From Neorickettsia sennetsu str. Miyayama (GTDB lineage Bacteria; Pseudomonadota; Alphaproteobacteria; Rickettsiales; Anaplasmataceae): a stretch of DNA of 64,000 nt. The notes under the pieces were generated by a model that made no database searches, was not told the origin of the DNA, and saw only the letters and a program-made list of their open reading frames with translations. Shown here one piece after another: positions 8,575 through 17,332 of the stretch. Each line of letters begins with the position of its first letter. The first letter of the stretch is position 1. Made by a program: the position numbers and the translations under genes. The stretch is taken from assembly GCF_000013165.1 (NCBI RefSeq), contig NC_007798.1:248001-312000 (forward strand), read 5' to 3'.

Positions 8575-10797
8575 CTACACCAAACAGCCGTCCTTGATGG
8601 TCAACTCTATTTCGCTAGCTTTAGAACGCAACATCCTATCCGAAACCGCCTGCATTATATCATTCCTGATGGTCCTTTCTATAGTTCTGGCACTTATTTT
8701 ACCAGATGAGTGCCTTGCAACTAGTAACTTTACTACTTCATCTGTAAGCTTAAGCTTAATTCCTTTTTCTTCAAGGAGAGCACGAATTTCAGTTGCAGAC
8801 TTATTTATTATTTTTTCCACGCTATTTTTGTCAAGTGTATTGAAGACTATTGCAAGATCGAATCTATCAAGTAGTTCTTTGTTGAAAAAACTTGCAAATT
8901 GAGCTTTCTTATCGGTTTTCTTGCCATCTTGAGTAAAACCAAGAGAATTATTCTCAATAAAAGTACTTCCAACGTTTGTCGTGCAGGCCATTATGCAGTT
9001 TTTGAACCTACTCTTTTTCCCAGTGCTATCCGTTATGCAGCCATAATCAAGAATCTGAAGGAGAATGTTTTGAAAATCAGCATGTGCCTTTTCTATTTCA
9101 TCAAACAGGATAAGTGAACTGCCTTGTTTAAAAAGTATCTCAGCTATAAAGCTTCCCTTATCATGTCCCACGTATCCTGGAGGTGCACCTATCAATCTTG
9201 AGACAGCGTGGCCTTCCATATATTCGGACATATCAATTCTCACAAACCGCATGCACAAGTTTTTGGCAATTTGTTTAGCAAGCTCTGTTTTGCCGACACC
9301 CGTAGAACCCCCAAATAGGTACGAAGCCAAAGGTTTTTCACCTTTTAATCCAAGTAGCCCAGGTCTCAGCGAATAGATGACCTGCTCTATGATATTGTCT
9401 TGATCGAAAATTTCTGCCTTAAGGTTTCTCTCAAGGGAAGTTAATACTTCCTCCACGGTATAATTTAACTGTGCAAGCGGAATATTAAAACGCTTTGCAA
9501 GCGTTTCCCTGACATACTTAATATCTATTTTTCTATCGCGCCTTTTTTTGATATCGAATAACTCCGCATTGTATGATGCACCCAAATCATCCATTAAATC
9601 TATAGCTTTATCGGGGAAGGCTCTGTTTGGTATGTATCTGTGGGCTAGATTTACTATCTCATTAAGGGATGCCTTCGTATAATGCACCCTGTGAAAATCC
9701 TCGTAATATGACTTTGTCCCGTCAATTATATTTAGAGTGTCACTTATAGATGGTTCCTCTATTTCTATCCGCTGAAATCTCCTATCAAGTGCTGCATCTT
9801 TTTCAAAGTGTGTGGAGTATTCTCTATAGGTCGTAGCGCCAATACACCTGAGAGGACCCTTTGTCAGAAATGGCTTTAGAAGATTTCCTGCATCAATAGA
9901 GCCATTACTTGTTGAGCCAGCACCGACGATTGTGTGGATTTCATCTATAAAAAGTATTGTATTCTTACTACTGGATATTTCGTTCATGACTGTTCTAATA
10001 CGCTCTTCAAAATCACCCCTATAGCGTGTACCTGCGAGTAAAGAGCCTATCTTGAGTGCATACACACGTGTATTTCTCAGCTTCTGTGGGACGTTACCAC
10101 TGACTATCGCATGTACCAAGCCTTCTACTATGGCGGTCTTTCCAACCCCAGGTTCACCGACGTAAATAGGATTGTTTTTGGTTCTCCGTAAAAGAATCTC
10201 TATTGTTCTCTCAATTTCCTTTTTTCTATCAATGAGTTTGTCTATCCTTCCTTGAATAGCTAGCTCATTCATGTCCGTGCAGTATTCCTTTAAATTATCA
10301 AGTTCTGCACTTCTGAGTGCATCCGTATTTGCAGTAGATGTACCTCCAGTTGGGGACCCTTTACGGGACTTCATCACGTGAGACATGAGCTCTGTAAGTG
10401 TTATATTGCTTTCTGTGAGAAACGAGAATGCATAGGAATCTTGTTCACAGAACAGTTCGATCAAAACATGTAGACCTGTGATTTGTCCAAATTCCGCTAT
10501 GTTTGCATGAATTTTGCTTCTCTGTATGACGCGTCTTAATCCAAGTGTTGGTTTGATTTTGCTTATATCGACACATTCATTGGAAAGGCGTGCGAAAAAC
10601 TTTGCTGTGCTAAGAAAATGAATAAGCGAATCCCTTAGTTTGGCAAAATTCATGCTTGAGTTGAAGGCGATTCTCGAAACTTCTTCGTCATCCGTGAGGG
10701 CAAGAAGAAGATGTTCCAGTGTGACGTAAGAATGCGAAAAACTCCGTGCCAAAACGAGCGCGTTCTGAAGCGTATTCTCTAAACTAGGCGAGATCAT
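8575..10797 (-). CDS. clpA: Clp protease ATP-binding subunit ClpA
   Basis: Hexameric AAA+ unfoldase that feeds proteins to ClpP. The 740-residue protein has the Clp N-domain (about 1-140), AAA domain 1 with Walker A GEPGVGKT and the LFIDEIHTIVGAG Walker B, and AAA domain 2 with GSTGVGKT and a Walker B at LILFDEIEKAH. It lacks the coiled-coil middle domain of ClpB. A ClpP-docking tripeptide (LGF, in NNSLGFTQDG) is present. The small gene upstream aligns with ClpS, giving the classic clpS-clpA order. clpP is not in this window. Confidence 0.95.
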   Translation of the reverse strand: MISPSLENTLQNALVLARSFSHSYVTLEHLLLALTDDEEVSRIAFNSSMNFAKLRDSLIHFLSTAKFFARLSNECVDISKIKPTLGLRRVIQRSKIHANIAEFGQITGLHVLIELFCEQDSYAFSFLTESNITLTELMSHVMKSRKGSPTGGTSTANTDALRSAELDNLKEYCTDMNELAIQGRIDKLIDRKKEIERTIEILLRRTKNNPIYVGEPGVGKTAIVEGLVHAIVSGNVPQKLRNTRVYALKIGSLLAGTRYRGDFEERIRTVMNEISSSKNTILFIDEIHTIVGAGSTSNGSIDAGNLLKPFLTKGPLRCIGATTYREYSTHFEKDAALDRRFQRIEIEEPSISDTLNIIDGTKSYYEDFHRVHYTKASLNEIVNLAHRYIPNRAFPDKAIDLMDDLGASYNAELFDIKKRRDRKIDIKYVRETLAKRFNIPLAQLNYTVEEVLTSLERNLKAEIFDQDNIIEQVIYSLRPGLLGLKGEKPLASYLFGGSTGVGKTELAKQIAKNLCMRFVRIDMSEYMEGHAVSRLIGAPPGYVGHDKGSFIAEILFKQGSSLILFDEIEKAHADFQNILLQILDYGCITDSTGKKSRFKNCIMACTTNVGSTFIENNSLGFTQDGKKTDKKAQFASFFNKELLDRFDLAIVFNTLDKNSVEKIINKSATEIRALLEEKGIKLKLTDEVVKLLVARHSSGKISARTIERTIRNDIMQAVSDRMLRSKASEIELTIKDGCLV

Positions 10798-10823
10798 TGC
10801 GTGAAAAGAGACAAAACAAGGAA

Positions 10824-11135
10824 CTATTCTTTAAGGGGTGAAATACCCAGTTCCAGTCCGTGCGACCGAACGGACGGACCTAAGTCCTGTATAATTGTCT
10901 CTGCAAGGTCAGAGTGATACGTCCCGAGAAACCACTCACCTCGCTGTATCAAAGACTCACACAGTGCTTCCACATCATTTTGTCTTAATTTTAAGGTATC
11001 AGTGCCCAAACTTCTAATTTGTTTCAGATCGACGCTCGGGGCAGCTTTTTTAACAAAGACTCTGTACAAGGATGGCTTTATCTCGACAACTTCAGACTCA
11101 TCAAAGCACCAACCCTGTTTTCTTTTGTTTATCAT
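10824..11135 (-). CDS. clpS: Divergent ClpS-like adaptor
   Basis: A 103-residue protein directly upstream (26 bases) of clpA, the usual place and size for ClpS. By eye it aligns with E. coli ClpS (106 residues) with one inserted residue from Tyr24 to the end. Shared features are YRVFV against YKVIL, the G-x(4)-D/E-[LV]-AET block (residues 71-80) against GVFTAEVAET, and the same distance to the C-terminus. ClpS normally delivers N-degron substrates to ClpA. Here the NDD triad of the binding pocket is Lys-Ala-Ala (30-32), the pocket Met is Asp36 and the pocket His is Ile63, so the classic specificity is probably lost. Homology is inferred from alignment and position. Nothing else I know fits better. 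Confidence 0.6.
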   Translation of the reverse strand: MINKRKQGWCFDESEVVEIKPSLYRVFVKKAAPSVDLKQIRSLGTDTLKLRQNDVEALCESLIQRGEWFLGTYHSDLAETIIQDLGPSVRSHGLELGISPLKE

Positions 11136-11201
11136 AAGCTCAAAGCCCGAATACCCTGCATTAACTTACTGAGATTCTACGCAAAATAGGTAAAGAAAAT
11201 C

Positions 11202-11876
11202 CTATATAGAACTGATCAAAGAATGGTTCACGATTTCAAGTACTCTGCTTGCTTTTTGCAAAAAAGACGGATCATGAGTTGCAAGAAATACCGCACTGCC
11301 ATTTTCCTTGGCAAAACTACAAACCAAATCAAACACGTCTTTTGCAGTATTTGGATCAAGGTTACCAGTCGGTTCATCTGCTATTATCAACGCCGGCTTC
11401 TTTATCACTGCTCTTGCGACTGCTACGCGTTGCTTCTGTCCACCCGAAAGCGTGTCGACCGGTTGGTATGCAACTTTCTCTAATTTTAGAAACTCAAGCA
11501 ATTCCTTCGCTCTTTTTTCTGCAATTGTTTTTGGTGTTCCAGATATAAGAAGTGGTAGCATAACGTTCTTTAGTACATTAAGTTCGCTAAGCAAATGATG
11601 GAACTGATATATAAAGCCTATTTCTTTTCTACGGAGTGTTGTGTCCAAGTGAGAAGCCTCTTTCCCACAGATTTTCACCTTCCCGGAGTCCTGCTTATTG
11701 AGTAATCCTGCAATTTGCAGAGTAGTAGTTTTTCCAACACCAGAGGCACCGATCAATGCGATAATTTCTCCTGTATGAATTTGCAGATTTGTGTTACGCA
11801 GTATTGCTATTTCTTGCTCTGTTTTGTCCCTAAAGAATTTTGAAACGTTACAAAACTCCAGCGCTAATCCTGACAT
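11202..11876 (-). CDS. lolD: Lipoprotein-releasing ABC transporter ATPase LolD
   Basis: ATPase of the LolCDE complex, which extracts lipoproteins from the inner membrane for transfer to LolA. The 224-residue ABC protein has Walker A GASGVGKTT, Q-loop FIYQFHHLLSELNVLKNVMLP (the LolD/MacB-type H-H-L-L pattern), signature LSGGQKQR, Walker B LIIADEPTGNLD and switch His in ATHD. Length is normal. The membrane partner LolC/E is not in this window. The gene heads the minus-strand run toward clpS-clpA-rpoD, separated from clpS by 66 bases. Confidence 0.85.
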   Translation of the reverse strand: MSGLALEFCNVSKFFRDKTEQEIAILRNTNLQIHTGEIIALIGASGVGKTTTLQIAGLLNKQDSGKVKICGKEASHLDTTLRRKEIGFIYQFHHLLSELNVLKNVMLPLLISGTPKTIAEKRAKELLEFLKLEKVAYQPVDTLSGGQKQRVAVARAVIKKPALIIADEPTGNLDPNTAKDVFDLVCSFAKENGSAVFLATHDPSFLQKASRVLEIVNHSLISSI

Positions 11877-12142
11877 GATAATGTAGAGACTTGGTGTCCA
11901 ATGATGTTGCTGTTATGAGTAAAAATCAATATTACGGACTATATTATGAATAGGTGAAACTCGTTTTTAGTCACCTCGATCATCAAATTAGATTGCTAAG
12001 GAATACCAAATAGTTGAGCACGCTTGTGTACTTATGTTGCTGCATGTGATGAAAATTAGTACTTGTGTTTTTGTCCTTTAGCATCTTCCACATTGTCTCA
12101 ATGAGTATCTGATGTTGTATTACTTGGAAAGTGTCGAAAATA

Positions 12143-12259
12143 ATGGTTCTTTCTGTCCTTCTTATTGTGGTCTTGATTGTGTTGTCCTATTTGAGCTTCT
12201 ATTCTGAAGAAAAGCATCAACCTGATCAAAGTATTATTCCAGGGGGTGTAGTGGTATAA
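12143..12259 (+). CDS. Possible 38-residue membrane microprotein
   Basis: In the 447-base gap between lolD and comEC, an ATG at 12143 opens 38 codons ending in TAA. The product has one strong N-terminal transmembrane segment (MVLSVLLIVVLIVLSYLSF) and a short polar tail (YSEEKHQPDQS) with a small Gly-Val end, a layout typical of single-span microproteins. The ribosome-binding site is weak (GGAAAG, about 12 bases upstream). I cannot assign a family. The rest of the gap (11877-12142) holds only a 6-bp inverted repeat (AGGTGA...TCACCT) that could lie in the lolD promoter region. Confidence 0.4.
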   Translation: MVLSVLLIVVLIVLSYLSFYSEEKHQPDQSIIPGGVVV

Positions 12260-12293
12260 CTTCTCGCCTTTTATGGGGAGAGTGGTTTAAGCC

Positions 12294-12307
12294 ATATATT
12301 CGAATAT
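12294..12307. repeat. Perfect 14-bp palindrome
   Basis: TATATTC-GAATATA is a perfect palindrome without a spacer, between the 38-codon frame and the end of comEC. It could be a binding site for a dimeric regulator or part of a cruciform. No T-tract makes it a terminator. Confidence 0.35.
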
Positions 12308-12323
12308 ACCTTGTTTACATGCG

Positions 12324-14534
12324 CTAATTATAGCTCTGTACAGGGTTTATTGGACATCTACTGTACTGATCGCTGTAATGTGGTTTCGATGCGAGAATCT
12401 CTTGTGGCCAATTTCTTCCCCTTGTCGTTTTTATTCCATTGTTCTGCATAGAGATAAACGTATTTTGATTTTCTACTATTTCTAGTGAGGAACATGTTCT
12501 TTTGTTATCTACTATTGGTCCATTCATGTGCACAGAAAAGTTGTTATGTGTTCTGTTTTTTGCGTCCTTTGTAAAAGTGATGGTGATTGTTTTGCCATTT
12601 TTTGTACACACGTACGAGTTTTCCCGTTTTTCTATTTCGCTATTAGGTATGTTAGATATTTTGCTTGCCTTGCATCCTGAATACTGCAGCCATTTCTTTG
12701 CGATGAAATTTTGTGGAACTCTTGACGCATTAAGAAAGTATAGGTTGTTGTCTTGTGATCGTATCGCGATATTCTTCTCTGAGATGAAGATATCTGGTAG
12801 TGGCGAGAATTTTATCATCGCAATTCCCATCGCAATGGGCATTATACCCAGGTATCGCTTCCATGTTGTACCTATAAGAAGCGATAAGGTTCCGGTGACC
12901 ATTACAAGCAACGTTGTTCCGGAAAAGCCCTGCACGTTGAAGTAGCCTAGGTTTAAGTGGCTAAACGATTCCATGAGGCTTAGTAATATTTTTATTTCAG
13001 TTGAAAGGAGGGCATATAAAAGCTCGGAATCATATAAAGGCATGAGGAGCAGTATTCCGGCAAGTGTCGGTATGACTAAGAAAGATGTGAACGGTATTGC
13101 TATAGCGTTTGCAGCCACTCCAATCACAGAAAGATAGTGAAAGTGATATGAAATGAAAGGGGCAGTGGCAGCAGTCGCAAAAATCGAGGTTTTTATTATC
13201 CCCAATAGGCATGTGAACGGTTTAAGTATGCTCTTACAGAACGATTTTATTTTGCCTTTGTGAACTGAATCGGTGGAGAATTTGTGTAAAGAGAGAAAAG
13301 ATCGTCGCGTAGTATTGTTGCTAGGTTTGGTCTGATGTTTTGATTGTGGGATCAGTGTCATTTCAGGTTGTATTACTGCTGTTAACTCCTTAATGTCGAA
13401 TTTTGACTTTCCTATTTTAAAGAGAGGAGCAAATTCTGTATGTATGTACGGGGATGACCTTCTGTTACATGAGCATATTCCAAGTACAGCAAAGAATGAC
13501 ATTTGAAAGCCCGGTTTGAATATGTTCTCGGGATATAAAACGATTAAAACGGTCGCTGCAAAGATGATAGAACGTAATGTATCTGGTTTTTTATCCAGCA
13601 GTATTGAAAGGAAAAAAGTACATATCATTATGCAAGCTCTCTGAGCAGATGTCTGCATTCCAGAGAGTTGTAAATAAAAAATACTCGATGCTATTCCAGC
13701 GATAACAGAAAGCTTTTTGATGTCGTACCTGAGTGTTAGGTGTGTAGAAAACGTACAAGATCTTCTCAGAAGGGAAAAGAAAAATAATCCTACTAATCCC
13801 ATATGTAATCCAGAAATTGCTAACAAATGAGATGTTCCTGATTTTCTAAATAACTCATTTATTTTTGGATCTATTCCATCTCTTTTACCTATTGTGAGTG
13901 CTAGAGCTATTTCAGAAGGTATTTCCGCCAAGTTGTATTTGAATTTTTCATGAATGACTTTTCTGATACGTGGAAAAATAGATTGGTGACTTGTTGGTTT
14001 TACTACCGTGATTTCTCCGACTAGTCTTCCTGTAGCCCTTACACCGCTAAAATATTGAAACATGGCAAAGTCATAGCCTGATGGTGTTGCCGCACCTTGT
14101 ACTGGTAATAGGTACGCGGAAAAGTTTACTATATCGCCCGAGTGTAGATCTGTTAGACTTTTTGTCGAATGGAGTTTTAAAGAACTTCCAGCGTGCTTCA
14201 CCGTGATTAGCATTCCAGATTTTTTGTGTGAAAGACTTTGCACCATGCCTGTTGCGTTTTGAATGTATTGGGGCGTTTTGATCATTTCTGTATAGGAAAC
14301 CAGCGTTCGAATTTCTGCGATAATAAATCCCGCGGAAATTATGACACATATCAGTGTTACGGTTCTGGCTTTTTTAGCTATATAAGCTAAGAATAACTGT
14401 AGCCCTAGCCCAAATATTGTGAGTACCAAATGATGCGGTCTTGGGTAAAAAGTAGCTTCAAAGAAAAGTATAATCCCGATACTTAACAGGAAGGGGATCC
14501 ATACAAAGAGCTTTGTTTGATTCTTTGTACTCAA
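12324..14534 (-). CDS. comEC: ComEC/Rec2-family inner-membrane DNA channel, short form
   Basis: ComEC forms the inner-membrane channel for single-stranded DNA in natural transformation. The 736-residue product starts with a TTG, has several hydrophobic helices, an extracytoplasmic soluble part (about 80-190) and the central competence domain with the family's SGTSHLLAISGLHMGL motif and the QMSFFAVLGI segment. It ends in a polar, poorly conserved stretch and lacks a recognisable metallo-beta-lactamase C-terminal domain, as in many alphaproteobacterial ComEC proteins. No other competence gene is nearby. Its 130-base gap to ygfZ must hold divergent promoters. Confidence 0.85.
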   Translation of the reverse strand: MSTKNQTKLFVWIPFLLSIGIILFFEATFYPRPHHLVLTIFGLGLQLFLAYIAKKARTVTLICVIISAGFIIAEIRTLVSYTEMIKTPQYIQNATGMVQSLSHKKSGMLITVKHAGSSLKLHSTKSLTDLHSGDIVNFSAYLLPVQGAATPSGYDFAMFQYFSGVRATGRLVGEITVVKPTSHQSIFPRIRKVIHEKFKYNLAEIPSEIALALTIGKRDGIDPKINELFRKSGTSHLLAISGLHMGLVGLFFFSLLRRSCTFSTHLTLRYDIKKLSVIAGIASSIFYLQLSGMQTSAQRACIMICTFFLSILLDKKPDTLRSIIFAATVLIVLYPENIFKPGFQMSFFAVLGICSCNRRSSPYIHTEFAPLFKIGKSKFDIKELTAVIQPEMTLIPQSKHQTKPSNNTTRRSFLSLHKFSTDSVHKGKIKSFCKSILKPFTCLLGIIKTSIFATAATAPFISYHFHYLSVIGVAANAIAIPFTSFLVIPTLAGILLLMPLYDSELLYALLSTEIKILLSLMESFSHLNLGYFNVQGFSGTTLLVMVTGTLSLLIGTTWKRYLGIMPIAMGIAMIKFSPLPDIFISEKNIAIRSQDNNLYFLNASRVPQNFIAKKWLQYSGCKASKISNIPNSEIEKRENSYVCTKNGKTITITFTKDAKNRTHNNFSVHMNGPIVDNKRTCSSLEIVENQNTFISMQNNGIKTTRGRNWPQEILASKPHYSDQYSRCPINPVQSYN

Positions 14535-14668
14535 AATTTATTTCTAAATAATATTGGTATTAACCATTTTGTTGTATCTATTCAGAAATAGCGATAGTTG
14601 TCATGGTAGTTTCATAGTAGATTTCAGGTGATAATCGACTATCAGGAGCACATTTTATCTGTGAGTGA

Positions 14669-15601
14669 ATGCATTTTTTCCAGGATAAGACTAACTTTTA
14701 TTCTATTGGCGGTGAGAGGGTGAAAGCTTTCTTACAAGGGATCATTACCTGCAATGTTGAGACACTCGAAGATTGTGCTTATGGATTGATACTCACCCCA
14801 AAGGGGAGATTTATTTGTGACCTATTTGTGTATAGATGTTCAACAGAAACGGAGCTTCTACTAGAAACTAACCGCTGTAATACGGAAGCCCTCTTAAGGG
14901 TGCTTGATCTATATAATTTCAAGAGAAGTATTGTTATCCAGGAAAAGGCTTACTTCTCATATGTAGGAATTCCTAAAGGTGCTGATGCATGTGCTACTCA
15001 ACCTGAAGAAGCTAATCAAGACACATGCAGGGGTCCAAGAATAAAAAAGTTAACAGATGCAGTCCGTGATGTATGTAAGTTCCTGGAAATAGTTGAAGGA
15101 GCGAGTGAAACGAAAACACAGCTTGGGCTCATCGAGAAATGTTTGTTCTGTGTTCGGGATCCGAGGAACAGAAAATTAGGTTTTCGAGTTGTTTTATCAA
15201 GTTCTGAATTTCCAACATCGGAAGTTTGCCACGAAGAATATCAACGAATAAGAATCATGAGCAAAATCTCAGAAGCTGGAAAAGAGCTGAAGCCCAATAC
15301 CTTTCCGTTGGAATATGCAATGGATTACGCTTTTGATTTTAACAAGGGCTGCTACGTAGGGCAGGAAGTAATTTCCAGGTTTAGGATAAGGGATTTTATT
15401 GAGAGAGCCTTATTCTGTCTTCAGAGTGAGGAAGGAGCAAGTATCGAAGAGGGTGATAAAATATACTTGGGTGATGATATGGTCGGGTGTCTCAGTTCAT
15501 GTTGCCAAAATTACGGTCTAGCAGTGCTACCAAAGTGTGTACTAAAGCAGGGTGCAATCATTAAACATCAATCCGGCAAACCAGTCACAATTCTGGTGTA
15601 A
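14669..15601 (+). CDS. ygfZ: Folate-binding Fe-S cluster repair protein YgfZ/CAF17
   Basis: A tetrahydrofolate-dependent protein of the GcvT-fold YgfZ/IBA57 family that helps assemble or repair [4Fe-4S] proteins such as lipoyl synthase (lipA lies about 2 kb downstream) and succinate dehydrogenase. The 310-residue sequence has the family signature KGCYVGQEV with its conserved Cys, preceded by FPLEYAMDYAFDFN. A Thr/Cys-rich variable stretch occupies the middle (residues 100-150). It starts at ATG 14669 in a region divergent from comEC. Confidence 0.88.
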   Translation: MHFFQDKTNFYSIGGERVKAFLQGIITCNVETLEDCAYGLILTPKGRFICDLFVYRCSTETELLLETNRCNTEALLRVLDLYNFKRSIVIQEKAYFSYVGIPKGADACATQPEEANQDTCRGPRIKKLTDAVRDVCKFLEIVEGASETKTQLGLIEKCLFCVRDPRNRKLGFRVVLSSSEFPTSEVCHEEYQRIRIMSKISEAGKELKPNTFPLEYAMDYAFDFNKGCYVGQEVISRFRIRDFIERALFCLQSEEGASIEEGDKIYLGDDMVGCLSSCCQNYGLAVLPKCVLKQGAIIKHQSGKPVTILV

Positions 15602-15708
15602 AGAAATGAAATCTACTTTTTTTTACTTAAAAATATGATATTATGGCAACTAAAACGCTAATATTATAATATTTTTGTTTTAGTACTTGTAAAATTTTAT
15701 CTAAATCA

Positions 15709-15846
15709 GTGAAGTTGGGCGCTGATGATGGGTTAATTTATTATTACTTATTGACGCTTGGTCTTTTAATTTTACCGTGTGTGGGTGTGCTTTTTTTTAG
15801 GGCTTATCGGTCATTGATGGTACATTCTTCATGTTTCCTAATCTAG
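15709..15846 (+). CDS. Possible 45-residue membrane microprotein before yajC
   Basis: In the 300-base gap between ygfZ and yajC, a GTG at 15709 opens 45 codons ending at TAG. The product carries one strong hydrophobic span (LIYYYLLTLGLLILPCVGVLF part, residues about 9-30) followed by a basic RAYRS segment, consistent with a single-pass, N-out topology. No good ribosome-binding site is visible. A TATAAT at about 15665 in an AT-rich stretch could be a promoter for it and the yajC operon. No family recognised. Confidence 0.3.
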   Translation: MKLGADDGLIYYYLLTLGLLILPCVGVLFFRAYRSLMVHSSCFLI

Positions 15847-15901
15847 GCAGAAAAGGTGAGTGGGGTGTGCTATATTCTGATTGTTTGGTTTGGATATTTT
15901 T

Positions 15902-16204
15902 ATGTCTTTTTCGCAGATCTTTACCAGTACTAGCACGGGTTCTGATTCTATATTAATGAGTTTGCTCCCTCTGGGTATTGTTTTTTTTGTGTTCTACGTA
16001 TTTGTAATACGTCCGCAAAGCAAAAAGATGAGGGAGCATCAGAATATGCTTAAAGCATTAAAAGTTGGAGATCCCGTTATTACGGCTAGTGGAATCAGCG
16101 GGACAGTTGCAAGGATAGATGACAAAAATGATATGGTACATCTTCAGGTAGCTGAAGGGGTGATAGTCAAAATTTTAAAGAATTTTATTTCAGAGAAGAG
16201 ATAG
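15902..16204 (+). CDS. yajC: Preprotein translocase accessory subunit YajC
   Basis: YajC associates with SecDF-YidC in the inner membrane. From ATG 15902 the protein is 100 residues: a Ser/Thr-rich N-terminus, one transmembrane helix (SLLPLGIVFFVFYVFVIRP) with the conserved RPQ-x-K cytoplasmic boundary, then the KALKVGDPVITASGISGTV soluble motif. The frame is open from a TTG seven codons upstream, but the internal ATG fits the family. pdxJ follows after 15 bases. Confidence 0.93.
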   Translation: MSFSQIFTSTSTGSDSILMSLLPLGIVFFVFYVFVIRPQSKKMREHQNMLKALKVGDPVITASGISGTVARIDDKNDMVHLQVAEGVIVKILKNFISEKR

Positions 16205-16219
16205 GGGTATATTGGAATA

Positions 16220-16954
16220 ATGACGAGAGTAAGTATTAATTTGGATAAGGTTGCGCTCCTTAGAAATTCAAGAAGTGCTGGAAGTCCCGATATCAAATAT
16301 GTTGCGAATCTTGGCATTATGAGCGGTTGCAGCGGAATTACTTTGCATCCCAGGGCAGATAGGAGGCATGCTTTAATTGAAGATGTTCAAATAATACTTG
16401 GCTTGAGCGAGGTTGCTTGTGGAGAAGTGGAATGCAATGTAGAGGGTGATCTAAGACCTGAAATAATAGAACTTGTGGAGGCCAGTTCTATACATCAGTT
16501 TACGATTGTCCCGGTTAGAGATGGTGAAAGAACCACGGAAAGAGGGTTTTCCGTTGGAGAGAAAGCAGAACTGCTTGGTTCGACTATAGAGAGGATCAAG
16601 AAAAAAAGAAATGTGCGCGTAAGCCTTTTCGTAGAGCCAGAACCTGCATCTGTGAAGTATGCTGCCGAGGTTGGTTGTGATGCCGTTGAGCTTCATGCCA
16701 AGTGGTATGCGCGCGCATTTTGTACTCATCGTGAATCTGAGGAAATCAAGAGACTGCATTTTGCTGCGCTAGAGGCGAGAAATCTTGGACTGAAAGTAAA
16801 TTTAGGTCATGATCTCAGTCTGGTAAATATTTCGACTGTAATAAATAAAATAAGACCAGATGAAATTTCTATAGGGCATGCCCTTATAGTTGAGTCATTC
16901 TTACAGGGCTTCTCAAGAACCTTAAGAAAGTATGTTTCTATCGCTAGTGGCTGA
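16220..16954 (+). CDS. pdxJ: Pyridoxine 5'-phosphate synthase
   Basis: Condenses 1-deoxyxylulose 5-phosphate with 3-amino-2-oxopropyl phosphate to make pyridoxine 5'-phosphate, the ring-closing step of the DXP-dependent vitamin B6 route. The 244-residue TIM-barrel protein has the N-terminal VSINLDKVALLRNSR, the ITLHPRADRRHA active-site segment with catalytic His, and VNLGHDL near the end. PdxH, encoded at 57 kb in this window, performs the next oxidation step. It is co-transcribed with yajC. Confidence 0.95.
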   Translation: MTRVSINLDKVALLRNSRSAGSPDIKYVANLGIMSGCSGITLHPRADRRHALIEDVQIILGLSEVACGEVECNVEGDLRPEIIELVEASSIHQFTIVPVRDGERTTERGFSVGEKAELLGSTIERIKKKRNVRVSLFVEPEPASVKYAAEVGCDAVELHAKWYARAFCTHRESEEIKRLHFAALEARNLGLKVNLGHDLSLVNISTVINKIRPDEISIGHALIVESFLQGFSRTLRKYVSIASG

Positions 16955-17023
16955 AATAACATCTGCCATTTTGGCGATCTATATGGTATAAGACTATAGC
17001 TGTAGTAGTTTCTCTGAGCGTCG

Positions 17024-17332
17024 ATGAGCAATTCTTGTGATCTAACAGGCCACGGTTGGCAAAATGGTAATATGGTTTCCCATTCGAACAGGAAAACAAA
17101 AAAGCGCTTTATGCCAAATCTTCAAAGGGTTACGGTTTTTAGTGATGTGCTCAAACAGAAATTTAGGTTTAAAGTTTCTGCTAAGACCATCAGAACCATA
17201 GATTTTAAGGGTGGCTTGGATGATTTTCTTAGGAACACTAAAAATTCAAAACTGAGTAAGTCGGCACTAGTTTTGAAGAAGCGTATAATGAAGAAGGTGT
17301 CAGGTGATGGAACGAACGATAGAAAAGCCTAG
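17024..17332 (+). CDS. rpmB: 50S ribosomal protein L28
   Basis: A 102-residue large-subunit protein with the L28 core [22 protein letters not shown] and FMPNLQRV near the N-terminus. The C-terminal extension (residues about 78-102) is longer than in E. coli but usual in alphaproteobacteria. Its last 29 bases overlap the start of lipA in another frame, so the two are likely translationally coupled. Confidence 0.95.
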   Translation: MSNSCDLTGHGWQNGNMVSHSNRKTKKRFMPNLQRVTVFSDVLKQKFRFKVSAKTIRTIDFKGGLDDFLRNTKNSKLSKSALVLKKRIMKKVSGDGTNDRKA

